Shown piece by piece: positions 30,917 to 43,435 of a DNA stretch of 64,000 nt. Where the stretch lies: the NCBI RefSeq assembly GCF_000312045.1, contig NZ_HE978634.1, positions 1,668,098 through 1,732,097 on the forward strand, written 5' to 3'. This DNA is from Noviherbaspirillum massiliense JC206 (lineage in GTDB: Bacteria; Pseudomonadota; Gammaproteobacteria; Burkholderiales; Burkholderiaceae_D). Made by a program: the position numbers and the translations under genes. Below the pieces are notes generated by a model, which was given only the letters and a program-made list of their open reading frames with translations, ran no database searches and was not told where the DNA came from. Numbering within the stretch: the stretch's first letter is position 1; the number at the start of each line of letters is the position of its first letter.

Positions 30917-31750
30917 ATGGCCTCCATTTCCATCAAGACCGAGGAAGATATCCGGGGAATGCGCGTGGCGTGCAAACTCGCGGCCGAAGTCCTCGATTTC
31001 ATCGAACCCTACATCAAGCCCGGCGTAACTACCGGCGAACTGGACCGGCTTTGCCATGAATACATGGTCAATGTCCAGGGCACCATTCCGGCGCCCCTGA
31101 ACTACTGCCCTCCCGGCTACACACCCTTCCCGAAAGCGATCTGCACCTCGGTAAACGATGTCGTCTGCCACGGCATCCCGGGCGACAAGGTGCTCAAGAA
31201 CGGCGATGCGATCAACATCGACATCACTGTCATCAAGGATGGCTACCATGGCGATACCAGCCGCATGTTCTTTGCTGGCGAGCCTACCATCATGGCCAAG
31301 CGGCTGAGCGACATTACCTTTGAATGCATGTGGCTCGGCATTTCCAAGGTCCGGCCCGGCGCGCATCTCGGCGACATCGGCTATGTCATCCAGCAGCATG
31401 CGGAAAAGGCAGGCTACAGCGTGGTCCGGGAATTCTGCGGGCACGGCATCGGCAAGGTCTTTCACGAAGAGCCGCAGGTGTTGCACTATGGACGCCCCGG
31501 TACGCTGGAAGAGCTGGCTCCGGGAATGATTTTCACCATCGAGCCGATGATCAATGCCGGCCGCCGCGAAATTCGCGAAATGGGCGATGGCTGGACCATC
31601 AAGACCAAGGATCGCAGCCTGTCCGCACAATGGGAACATACCATTCTGGTGACGGAAACCGGCTACGAAGTGCTGACGGTTTCCCCCGGCATGCCCCCTC
31701 CCCCGGCCTTCATCCAAAAGACCTCGGACCAGCCGATCACTGCCGCCTGA
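30917..31750 (+). CDS. map: Methionine aminopeptidase, type I
   Basis: Map removes the initiator methionine from new proteins after deformylation. The 277-residue pita-bread enzyme carries the five metal ligands in order: Asp in INIDITV, Asp in GDTSRMF, His in CGHGIG, Glu in TIEPM and Glu in QWEHTI. I start at the ATG giving MASISIK; the 20 upstream in-frame codons are non-conserved. It is divergent from rpsB and only 5 bp ahead of glnD. A deformylase gene (def) is also in this window. Confidence 0.95.
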   Translation: MASISIKTEEDIRGMRVACKLAAEVLDFIEPYIKPGVTTGELDRLCHEYMVNVQGTIPAPLNYCPPGYTPFPKAICTSVNDVVCHGIPGDKVLKNGDAINIDITVIKDGYHGDTSRMFFAGEPTIMAKRLSDITFECMWLGISKVRPGAHLGDIGYVIQQHAEKAGYSVVREFCGHGIGKVFHEEPQVLHYGRPGTLEELAPGMIFTIEPMINAGRREIREMGDGWTIKTKDRSLSAQWEHTILVTETGYEVLTVSPGMPPPPAFIQKTSDQPITAA

Positions 31751-31755
31751 TCCAC

Positions 31756-34308
31756 ATGGGGTCTCTCGCACTGCCGCTCAAGGAGCAACTGAAAGCCGGG
31801 CGTCAGGCTGCGATCAGCGCATTCCAGAGCACGGGCAACCCCGAGCGGCTGCTCGTCAGGCTGCGCCAATGCGTGGACGCCGCGCTGATCGATGCATGGC
31901 GGGCATTCGACCTGCCGCGCGACGCCGCCCTGGTAGCAGTAGGCGGCTACGGGCGCGGCGAATTGTTTCCTTATTCGGATGTCGACGTGCTGATCCTTCT
32001 CCCGTCGCCGCCCGATGCCGAGCTGCAGGGCAAGCTCGAAGAACTGGTGCAACTGTTTTGGGACATCGGCCTGCAGCTTGGCCACAGCATTCGCACCGTC
32101 GATGAATGCCTTAGCGAATCGGCCGCCGACATTACCGTGCAGACGAGCCTGCTGGAGGCGCGCCTGCTTACCGGGAATCGCAAGCTGTTCCACCATTTGC
32201 AGGAGTGTTTCGACGCGGCAATGGATGCGCAGGCATTCTTCCAGGCCAAAGTACTGGAAATGCGGCAACGCCATGCAAAATATGAAGACACGCCGTACAG
32301 CCTGGAGCCGAATTGCAAGGAAAGCCCCGGCGGCCTGCGCGACCTGCAAGTCATCCTCTGGGTCGCCAAGGCAGCCGGCCTCGGCGACTCCTGGCATAAG
32401 CTCGCGGAGCGCGGCCTGATCACCAGAACCGAGGCGAGCCAGCTGAAGCAAAAGGAACGCGCATTCAAGGACATCCGCATCCGCCTGCATCTGCACACGG
32501 GACGCCGCGAAGACCGGCTGGTTTTCGACGTGCAAACGCCGATTGCCGAGACTTTCGGCTTCCGCACCACCGAGACGCGGCGTGCCAGCGAATACCTGAT
32601 GCAGCACTACTACTGGGCAGCCAAGGCCGTGACCCAGCTCAATACGATCCTCCTGCAAAACATCGAGGCGCAGCTTTTTCCGCAGCCAGCCATTCCGCAG
32701 CCGATCAACGAGCGTTTCATTGAAGTCAACGGCCTGGTCGACATCGCCCGCGACGACACCTTCGAGGCGACGCCATATGCCATGCTGGAGGTCTTCCTCC
32801 TGATCGCGCAGCACCAGGAACTGAAGGGTATGACGGCGCGTACCCTGCGTGCGCTCTGGCATGCGCGATTCAAGATCAATGCCGCCTTCCGCCGCGACCC
32901 CGTTAACCGTGCCCTGTTTTTGCAGATTATCCAGGCGCCGCAAGGCATCACCCATGCGTTGCGCGGAATGAATCAGACCAGCATCCTAGGGCGTTACCTG
33001 CCGAATTTCCGCCGCATTATCGGCCAGATGCAGCATGACCTGTTCCATGTGTATACCGTGGACCAGCACATCCTGATGGTGGTGCGCAACGTGCGCCGCT
33101 TCACCATGACGGAACACGCGCATGAATATCCGTTCTGCAGCCAGCTGATGGCCAATTTTTCGCGGCACTGGCTGCTCTATATCGCAGCCCTGTTCCACGA
33201 TATCGCCAAGGGCCGCGGCGGCGACCACTCGCAGTTGGGCGCGGTGGACGCACGCAACTTCTGCCGCGACCACAACCTGTCGAAAGAAGACACCGAACTG
33301 GTGACTTTCCTGGTCGAGCATCACCTGACCATGTCGCAGGTCGCCCAGAAACAGGACTTGTCCGATCCGGACGTGATCCGCAATTTTGCCAACGTGGTGA
33401 AGGACGAACGCCACCTCACCGCCCTCTATCTGCTGACCGTGGCAGACATTCGCGGCACCAGTCCGAAGGTCTGGAATGCGTGGAAAGGCAAGCTGCTGGA
33501 AGATCTTTATCGCATTACCCTGCGTGTCCTGGGCGGCGAGGACCCTTCGGTAGACCACGAACTGGAAAACCGCCAGGAAGAAGCGCTCAAGAACCTGCGC
33601 CTCTACGGGCTGCCGACCAATGCACACGAAAAGCTCTGGCAACAACTGGACGTGGCCTATTTCCTGCGCCACGATGCGTCCGACATCGCATGGCAGACGC
33701 GCGTGCTCCATGACAGGATCAATGTCGAAGGCGCGGTGGTCAAATGCAGGCTGGCGCCGATCGGCGAAGGCGTGCAAGTGACCGTCTACATCAAGGACCA
33801 GCCCGATCTGTTCGTCCGCATCTGCAGTTATTTCGCCCGGAAAAACTTCAGCATCCTCGACGCCAAAATCCACACCACCAAGCACGGCTATGCGCTGGAT
33901 ACGTTCCTGGTGATCGAACCTGCCTTCGCCAACAATTACCGCGACATCATCAGCCTCATCGAGCATGAGCTGAAACAATTGCTGGAATCGCAGGAAGCCC
34001 TGCCGCCGCCTTCCAAAGGCCGTCTGTCCCGGCTTTCCCGAACCTTTCCCGTCACACCTACGGTGGACTTGCGGCCGGACGAGCGCGGGCAATACTACCT
34101 GCTATCGGTTTCCGCGAATGACCGCAACGGCTTGCTGTATTCGATTGCCAATGTGCTGGCCAAGTACAAGGTGAACCTGCATACCGCGAAGATCATGACG
34201 CTCGGCGAACGGGTGGAAGACGTCTTCCTGGTCGATGGCCCCGTGCTGAACCATGCGCGCAGCCAGATCCAGCTGGAGACGGAATTGCTGGAAGCCCTGC
34301 ACATCTAA
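31756..34308 (+). CDS. glnD: PII uridylyltransferase/uridylyl-removing enzyme
   Basis: GlnD senses glutamine and adds or removes UMP on PII proteins, controlling nitrogen assimilation. The 850-residue protein has the nucleotidyltransferase motif GGYGRGEL (63-70) with the metal aspartates in SDVD (Asp75, Asp77), an HD domain for uridylyl removal ([12 protein letters not shown], near residue 480), and two C-terminal ACT domains (from about residue 670 and 780) for glutamine binding. The frame is open far upstream inside map, but the conserved start is this ATG, 5 bp after the map stop. Confidence 0.96.
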   Translation: MGSLALPLKEQLKAGRQAAISAFQSTGNPERLLVRLRQCVDAALIDAWRAFDLPRDAALVAVGGYGRGELFPYSDVDVLILLPSPPDAELQGKLEELVQLFWDIGLQLGHSIRTVDECLSESAADITVQTSLLEARLLTGNRKLFHHLQECFDAAMDAQAFFQAKVLEMRQRHAKYEDTPYSLEPNCKESPGGLRDLQVILWVAKAAGLGDSWHKLAERGLITRTEASQLKQKERAFKDIRIRLHLHTGRREDRLVFDVQTPIAETFGFRTTETRRASEYLMQHYYWAAKAVTQLNTILLQNIEAQLFPQPAIPQPINERFIEVNGLVDIARDDTFEATPYAMLEVFLLIAQHQELKGMTARTLRALWHARFKINAAFRRDPVNRALFLQIIQAPQGITHALRGMNQTSILGRYLPNFRRIIGQMQHDLFHVYTVDQHILMVVRNVRRFTMTEHAHEYPFCSQLMANFSRHWLLYIAALFHDIAKGRGGDHSQLGAVDARNFCRDHNLSKEDTELVTFLVEHHLTMSQVAQKQDLSDPDVIRNFANVVKDERHLTALYLLTVADIRGTSPKVWNAWKGKLLEDLYRITLRVLGGEDPSVDHELENRQEEALKNLRLYGLPTNAHEKLWQQLDVAYFLRHDASDIAWQTRVLHDRINVEGAVVKCRLAPIGEGVQVTVYIKDQPDLFVRICSYFARKNFSILDAKIHTTKHGYALDTFLVIEPAFANNYRDIISLIEHELKQLLESQEALPPPSKGRLSRLSRTFPVTPTVDLRPDERGQYYLLSVSANDRNGLLYSIANVLAKYKVNLHTAKIMTLGERVEDVFLVDGPVLNHARSQIQLETELLEALHI

Positions 34309-34332
34309 ACCGTTTTCATTGAAGCTCCTCTC

Positions 34333-35079
34333 ATGACCGAACCCGTCCGCCTGTCCAAACGCATGTCCGAACTCGGCCTCTGCTCACGTCGCGAAGCCGA
34401 TGAGTGGATCGAACGCGGCTGGGTGAAGGTCGATGGCGTGACCATTTCCGAGCTCGGCAGCAAGGTCCTGCCGCACCAGAAGATCAGCGTGGAACGACAG
34501 GCGAGCGCCGAGCAGGCGCGCCGCGTCACCATCCTGCTCAACAAACCAGTGGGTTATGTCAGCGGACAAGCCGAAGACGGCTACCAGCCTGCGGTGAGCC
34601 TGATCAATCCGGGCACCCGCTGGAAGGAGGACAAAGCGCCGATCCGATTCCAGCGCGAACAGCTGCGCAGCCTCGTACCGGCAGGCCGGCTGGACATCGA
34701 TTCGGTGGGCCTGCTGGTATTGACGCAGGACGGGCGCATTGCGAAGCAGCTGATCGGCGAGAACAGCTCAATAGAAAAAGAGTACTTGGTGCGCGTGCAG
34801 TACACGAAGCCGGGCCGCTTGCCGGATGCGGACCTGCAACGCCTGAATCACGGACTGTCGCTGGATGGCAAAAAGCTGTTGCCGGCCAGGGTGCGCTGGC
34901 AAAACGAGGATCAGCTCAATTTCATTCTGCGCGAGGGAAAGAAGCGGCAAATACGCCGCATGTGCGAAGCGGTCGGACTGAAAGTGCTTGGCTTGAAGCG
35001 CGTACGCATCGGTCGCGTTACCCTCGGCGACTTGCCGCCTGGCCAATGGCGCTACCTTCACCCTGAGGAAAAATTTTAA
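34333..35079 (+). CDS. Pseudouridine synthase, RsuA/RluF-like
   Basis: A 248-residue rRNA pseudouridine synthase. An S4 RNA-binding domain covers about residues 5-60 (VRLSKRMSELGLCSRREAD), and the catalytic domain shows LNKPVGYVSG, the active-site aspartate in AGRLDIDS (Asp121), EKEYLVRV and GKKRQIRRMCEAVG. Overall motif style is closest to RluF (23S U2604), but RluB/RsuA subfamilies are not excluded. It lies 24 bp after glnD and converges with the Kef-like gene. Confidence 0.85.
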   Translation: MTEPVRLSKRMSELGLCSRREADEWIERGWVKVDGVTISELGSKVLPHQKISVERQASAEQARRVTILLNKPVGYVSGQAEDGYQPAVSLINPGTRWKEDKAPIRFQREQLRSLVPAGRLDIDSVGLLVLTQDGRIAKQLIGENSSIEKEYLVRVQYTKPGRLPDADLQRLNHGLSLDGKKLLPARVRWQNEDQLNFILREGKKRQIRRMCEAVGLKVLGLKRVRIGRVTLGDLPPGQWRYLHPEEKF

Positions 35080-35084
35080 CGGGG

Positions 35085-36890
35085 CTAATCCCATCCATTG
35101 CGCCGCTCCGACCGCAAAGCCTCGGCATCGCGCGCGATCATCTGCTGCAATTCTTCGCGGGCCTGTGCCGAGAGCGAAATGTACTGTTCCTGGTCCTTGT
35201 AGTAGGGATACACTGCATGCAGGCTCTTGATGTTGTATTCCCGGAATCTCATCGCCGCCTGGCGTGCCTGAAAGGCACCGAATCCGACTTCGCGCAGCAC
35301 ATTGCGCCCCAATTGCAAGGCCGCCTCGAAGGTTTCCCGTTCGATCACAGTGACGCCGCGATCCATCAGGTCGTAGTAATGGGTCACGTTGCGGGCGCGC
35401 GCCAGGATCTTCAGATCCGGGAATTCCCGGCGCACTGCGTCAACCAGAGCAAGGCTGCCCTCCGCATCGTCGATCGCTACCACCAGCACTTTTGCCCTTG
35501 CCACGCCAGCGGAACGCAGCAGATCGATGCGCGTCGCATTTCCATAAAACACCTTGAAGCCGAATTTGCGCAGCAAATCCACCTGGTCTGGGTCATGATC
35601 GAGCACGGTGACTCCGATCCGGTTCGCAAACAGAAGGCGCCCGACGATCTGGCCAAAGCGGCCGAAGCCGGCAATGATGACCGGATTGTCCTGGGGCTCC
35701 ATCCGATCGTCAGGCCGGTTCCGCTCGCTCCGGAAAAGCGGCTGGATAATCCGGTCATGAATCAGCAGCAGCAAGGGCGTGAGCGCCATCGACAAGGCGA
35801 CCACGACGATCAGGAGCGATGCGGTGTCCGCAGAAAAAATCTGTGCCGTAGCGGCAGCGCCAAAGACGACGAAGGCGAACTCGCCACCCTGCGACAGCAG
35901 GAACGCGAACAAGGCTTGCTGGCCGCGCGGAATGCCGAAAAATTTGCTCAGCAAATAAAGCATGCCGATCTTCAGCGTCAGGAACACGGCAAGCAGAGCC
36001 GCGATCAGCAGGGGCTGAGTCAGGAGCACGCCGAAATCGATCGACATGCCTACCGCGGTGAAGAAGAGGCCGAGCAGCAATCCCTTGAAGGGTTCAAGGT
36101 CGGTTTCCAGCGCATGCCGGTATTCCGTGTCGGCCAGCAGCACACCGGCCAGAAAGGTACCGAGCGCCATCGACAGGCCGACGGATTGCATCAGCAAGCC
36201 GATGCCGATCACCAGCAGCAATGCAAAGGCGGTAAAAATTTCGCGCAGGTCGGTCTTGGCGATCAGGCGCAACACGGGACGCATCAGGTAGCGCCCGCCG
36301 AATACCAGCGCGCCGATGACCGCAATGGCCTTGATTGCCGTAATCCAGCCTTCTTCGGTACTGGCAGTGGCTGGTAAGGTTCCGAGAAAAGGAATGATGG
36401 CGATCATGGGAATGGCGGCGATATCCTGGAACAACAGGATGGAAAAGCCAGCCGTGCCCGCGGTGGTGGACTTGAGGTTGCGCTCCTCGAGGGTCGCCAG
36501 TGCGATCGCGGTGGAAGACAGGGAAAGGCCGAGTGCGGCGATCAATCCGATTTTCCAGTCGTAGCCGGCGCCGAGCGCCACGACAAACAGTAATGACGCC
36601 ACGCAAATCATCTGGGCGCTGCCCCAGCCGAAAATCGAGCGCCGCATCGACCACAGCCGCTTTGGATCCAGCTCAAGCCCGATCACGAAAAGCAGAAGCA
36701 CCACTCCGAATTCCGAGAAATGCAGAATGTCCTCGACACCGCTGATCAATCTCAATCCCCAGGGACCGATGGCGATTCCGGCCAAAAGGTAACCAAGCAC
36801 GGCCCCCAACCCCAGGCGCTTCGCAATCGGCACTGCGATCACGGTAGCGGTCAGGTAAATCAGGGCATTCGGCAATAAACTGTTTTCCAT
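35085..36890 (-). CDS. KefB/KefC-type potassium:proton antiporter
   Basis: A 601-residue monovalent cation:proton antiporter-2 protein. Residues 1-380 form about 12 membrane helices with the GAVLGYLLAGIAIGPWGL start typical of Kef proteins, and the C-terminal RCK/TrkA-N domain binds nucleotide through IIAGFGRFGQ (about residue 405). E. coli Kef channels release K+ during electrophile stress under glutathione control. The flavodoxin-fold partner is encoded just upstream. I prefer the second in-frame ATG (MENSLLP); the first lies at 36902. The C-terminus ends in a short Arg/Glu-rich tail. Confidence 0.85.
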   Translation of the reverse strand: MENSLLPNALIYLTATVIAVPIAKRLGLGAVLGYLLAGIAIGPWGLRLISGVEDILHFSEFGVVLLLFVIGLELDPKRLWSMRRSIFGWGSAQMICVASLLFVVALGAGYDWKIGLIAALGLSLSSTAIALATLEERNLKSTTAGTAGFSILLFQDIAAIPMIAIIPFLGTLPATASTEEGWITAIKAIAVIGALVFGGRYLMRPVLRLIAKTDLREIFTAFALLLVIGIGLLMQSVGLSMALGTFLAGVLLADTEYRHALETDLEPFKGLLLGLFFTAVGMSIDFGVLLTQPLLIAALLAVFLTLKIGMLYLLSKFFGIPRGQQALFAFLLSQGGEFAFVVFGAAATAQIFSADTASLLIVVVALSMALTPLLLLIHDRIIQPLFRSERNRPDDRMEPQDNPVIIAGFGRFGQIVGRLLFANRIGVTVLDHDPDQVDLLRKFGFKVFYGNATRIDLLRSAGVARAKVLVVAIDDAEGSLALVDAVRREFPDLKILARARNVTHYYDLMDRGVTVIERETFEAALQLGRNVLREVGFGAFQARQAAMRFREYNIKSLHAVYPYYKDQEQYISLSAQAREELQQMIARDAEALRSERRNGWD

Positions 36891-36923
36891 GGTGATGATC
36901 ATGCCAATCTGTGGCAGTCTGAG

Positions 36924-37475
36924 TTATCCAGCCTGGTCCGCCCAATGCGGAAAGCTTGCGAGGCGCTGCCGGTAGGCCTCGACATGTTCCCTCACCAGGG
37001 CATCGTCTGCACGGTATGCTCCGCGGAGGATCAACGGCGGCAGCCAGTGCATTTTGCATATCCGTGCCATTTGTCTGAACGGCGGCAGGAATACTGAAAA
37101 ATCCGACTCTTCGTTACCGACATCGTAATCCTCGGAACCGCCGGCTGTGGCTGCCAGCCAGAAGTGCTTGCCCTTCAAGGCTTGAGCACCGCCGCCGTAA
37201 GCCCATCCCGGTGCGAGCACTACATCCATCCACTCCTTCAGCAGTGCCGGCGTGCCATACCAGAGAGCGGGATGCTGGAACACGATCATATCCGCCTGTT
37301 CCAGCAAGGCTTGTTCGCGCAGCACATCGATGTAGAAATCCGGATAGGTTTCGTACAGGTCGTGGACCTGTACATTGTCAAGGGATTGGGCAGCCTCGGC
37401 CATGCGCCGGTTGACCCGCGAGAGATGAGCTATTGGATGGGCGTAAAGAATGAGGATGTGCGGAGCGGGTTTCAT
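36924..37475 (-). CDS. NAD(P)H oxidoreductase, KefF/KefG-like
   Basis: A 183-residue flavodoxin-fold quinone reductase-like protein. Landmarks are ILILYAHP at the N-terminus, VHDLYETYPDFYIDV, the QHPALWYGTPALLKEWMD motif and GWAYGGGAQALKGK. In E. coli KefF and KefG are soluble subunits needed for full activity of the Kef transporters. The gene is immediately upstream of the kefB-like gene on the same strand (33-bp gap), which strongly suggests that partnership. Start chosen at MKPAPH; upstream in-frame sequence is not conserved. Confidence 0.85.
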   Translation of the reverse strand: MKPAPHILILYAHPIAHLSRVNRRMAEAAQSLDNVQVHDLYETYPDFYIDVLREQALLEQADMIVFQHPALWYGTPALLKEWMDVVLAPGWAYGGGAQALKGKHFWLAATAGGSEDYDVGNEESDFSVFLPPFRQMARICKMHWLPPLILRGAYRADDALVREHVEAYRQRLASFPHWADQAG

Positions 37476-37559
37476 GAAGACAGCCGGTTCTTGTTGTCCA
37501 TACAGACGCTTCGGCGTGGCGCTCCATGCCCTCCCGATGCCCCAGGACAATGGGCACTG

Positions 37560-38092
37560 TCAGTCATCACTGCCTGCATCGAGACCGGGAAACAGAATCT
37601 CGGTGAAGCCGAACCGTGAAAAGTCAGTGATCCGCATTGGATAGAGAATGCCCGCCAGATGGTCGCACTCATGTTGCACCACGCGTGCGTGAAAGCCTTC
37701 GACATCCCGGCTGATTCGGCTGCCATGCTGGTCGAAGCCCTCATAGCGCAGCCTGGTCCAGCGCGGCACCATCCCACGCAGTCCCGGCACCGACAGGCAA
37801 CCTTCCCAGTCCTCTTCCTTGTCCTCTGACAAGGGTGTCAGCACCGGATTGATCAGCACGGTTTCCGGTACCGGCGGCGCATCTGGATAGCGCTGACTCT
37901 GCCTGAAGCCGAAAATCACAACCTGGGAATTGACACCTATTTGTGGCGCGGCCAATCCTGCTCCGTTGGCCGCATGCATGGTGTCGAACAAATCGCGGAT
38001 GAGCTGTTCGAGTTCGGGCGTGCCGAACGCGGTAACCGGCTCGGCCTGCCGCAGCAGGCGCGGGTCGCCCATCTTGAGAATTTCCCTGACGC

Positions 38093-38096
<4 letters not shown>
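37560..38096 (-). CDS. def: Peptide deformylase
   Basis: Def removes the formyl group from the initiator methionine. The 178-residue protein has all three family motifs: [10 protein letters not shown] (motif 1), EGCLSVPG (motif 2, Cys metal ligand) and HECDH (motif 3, two His ligands and catalytic Glu). It overlaps galU by 4 bp (ATGA) and so belongs to the zipA-ligA-galU transcript, away from the usual def-fmt pair. Burkholderiales often carry more than one deformylase; this may be a second copy. Confidence 0.92.
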
Positions 38097-42479
<4,383 letters not shown>

Positions 42480-42524
42480 GCCATTAATACCTCAAATCCG
42501 GATATCCATACTAAGTGCCGATAT

Positions 42525-42540
42525 TGCGCAATGATGCGCA
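42525..42540. promoter_or_regulatory. Operator-like palindrome upstream of zipA
   Basis: Two TGCGCA hexamers, each self-complementary, are separated by ATGA, making a 16-bp near-palindrome 46-61 bp upstream of the zipA start. It could be a repressor site over the zipA promoter. No regulator is suggested by the sequence. Confidence 0.35.
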
Positions 42541-42792
42541 GCTGTAAAGCAAACATCATTTCATTCCATGCATAAAAATCTGCATAGAACGATGTCTATT
42601 CTGCCCTATTGCCCCCGCAACCAATACGGCTTCATTACGCACAGACGGGGCAACCGTGCCAAGGGATACCGTGCGACTATCCTGTCACTGTCTATCCAAG
42701 TCATGAATTCGCCGAAAAATAATTCCTTGTGCGCAATCTTTTTTTCGTGAAACAAAGTAGCCCCGCAACCCATGGGTTACAGAAACTTACGG

Positions 42793-42806
42793 TTGACTCT
42801 TGTCAA
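42793..42806. promoter_or_regulatory. FNR/FixK-type binding palindrome
   Basis: TTGACTCTTGTCAA fits the TTGA-N6-TCAA half-site rule of the CRP/FNR superfamily exactly. An AT-rich TAATAAAATAT stretch begins at 42827, close to where a -10 element of a class II FNR promoter (site centred at -41.5) should lie. The gene at 42960 is the likely target. This is pattern matching, not proof. Confidence 0.5.
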
Positions 42807-42959
42807 TACGGCTACATACCGCTCGCTAATAAAATATGAATCATCGAGAAAACGATCTTGCTGGAAATTTCTGCCGAGGACGTTTCTTTTCAGCGAGAAG
42901 CCAGGGTCAAGAGGAAGCGTGCATTCAAGACTTCCTACCTTTCTAACACGGAGGATTGC

Positions 42960-43331
42960 ATGAAGAATGATTATAAGGAAGGTGCGACAAAAACCCGCAC
43001 AAGTTTTTTTTTCGGCAAGGAAGAACCGTTGAACCCGTACCGGCCGAAAGATAAACGTACCCTGGCCTATGCAAGCCTCGACAAATCCTCTCTCGGCATC
43101 CGCGCCAGCGGCACAAGTGGCGTTATGGGATCGAGGGAATTCAAATTTCAGGAGCTCGCCATGCTGTCGATCAGTCCGATTTTCCGCAGCATCCAGAACT
43201 GGTGGCTGCAGCGCGCCGAGCGCCATTATCTGATTTGCGCCGACGTTGAGCTGCAACGTGCCCGGGAGGCACAGCTGAATGTGGCTTACTACCAGAAGCG
43301 GGCGGCACTTGCGCGTTCGGCGCGCCATTGA
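42960..43331 (+). CDS. Small protein of unknown function with two possible starts
   Basis: I do not recognise this protein. From the ATG at 42960 (GGAGG five bases upstream) it has 123 residues: a polar, basic first half and a second half beginning MLSISPIFRSIQNWWLQRAERHYLICAD (about residue 68 on). The second half also has its own ATG at 43161 with GGAG six bases upstream, which would give a 56-residue basic protein that looks more gene-like. One or both products may be made. It is soluble by composition, with no signal peptide. It converges with smc and lies behind an FNR-type palindrome. Confidence 0.55.
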   Translation: MKNDYKEGATKTRTSFFFGKEEPLNPYRPKDKRTLAYASLDKSSLGIRASGTSGVMGSREFKFQELAMLSISPIFRSIQNWWLQRAERHYLICADVELQRAREAQLNVAYYQKRAALARSARH

Positions 43332-43380
43332 ATCAGGACTCCATCCTTATGGTTAGTCCAAGGCAGCTGACAGAACTACA

Positions 43381-43412
43381 CCTCGGGCCCGAGGATATGA
43401 GGATTCCTCGGG
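43381..43412. terminator. Mutually exclusive hairpins between small gene and smc
   Basis: CCTCGGG (43381-43387), its complement CCCGAGG (43388-43394), and CCTCGGG again (43406-43412) follow each other, so the middle block can pair with either neighbour. The second option makes an 8-bp stem with a 9-base loop. It lies between two convergent genes; no T-run follows. Confidence 0.5.
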
Positions 43413-43435
43413 CGACCATCTTGCCTTGATTCAAA

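Larger units (their letters stand above)
42480..42959. other. 480-bp intergenic region between zipA and a small gene
   Basis: This divergent intergenic region holds no credible gene on either strand. Near zipA there is the palindromic pair TGCGCA-ATGA-TGCGCA (42525-42540). In the middle, TTGCCCC (42609-42615) and GGGGCAA (42647-42653) could pair over a 31-base loop. A T-run lies at about 42739-42745. Near the small gene there is the FNR-type palindrome at 42793-42806 followed by an AT-rich stretch. Confidence 0.6.

Noticed and set aside
31324-31755. In-frame extension of glnD inside map
   Set aside because: It is a different frame of the conserved map gene; glnD homology begins at the ATG 5 bp after the map stop.
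42777-43328. A 183-codon minus-strand frame opposite the small gene at 42960
   Set aside because: It lacks a credible start signal and ends in sequence without domain features; the plus strand has two strong Shine-Dalgarno sites.
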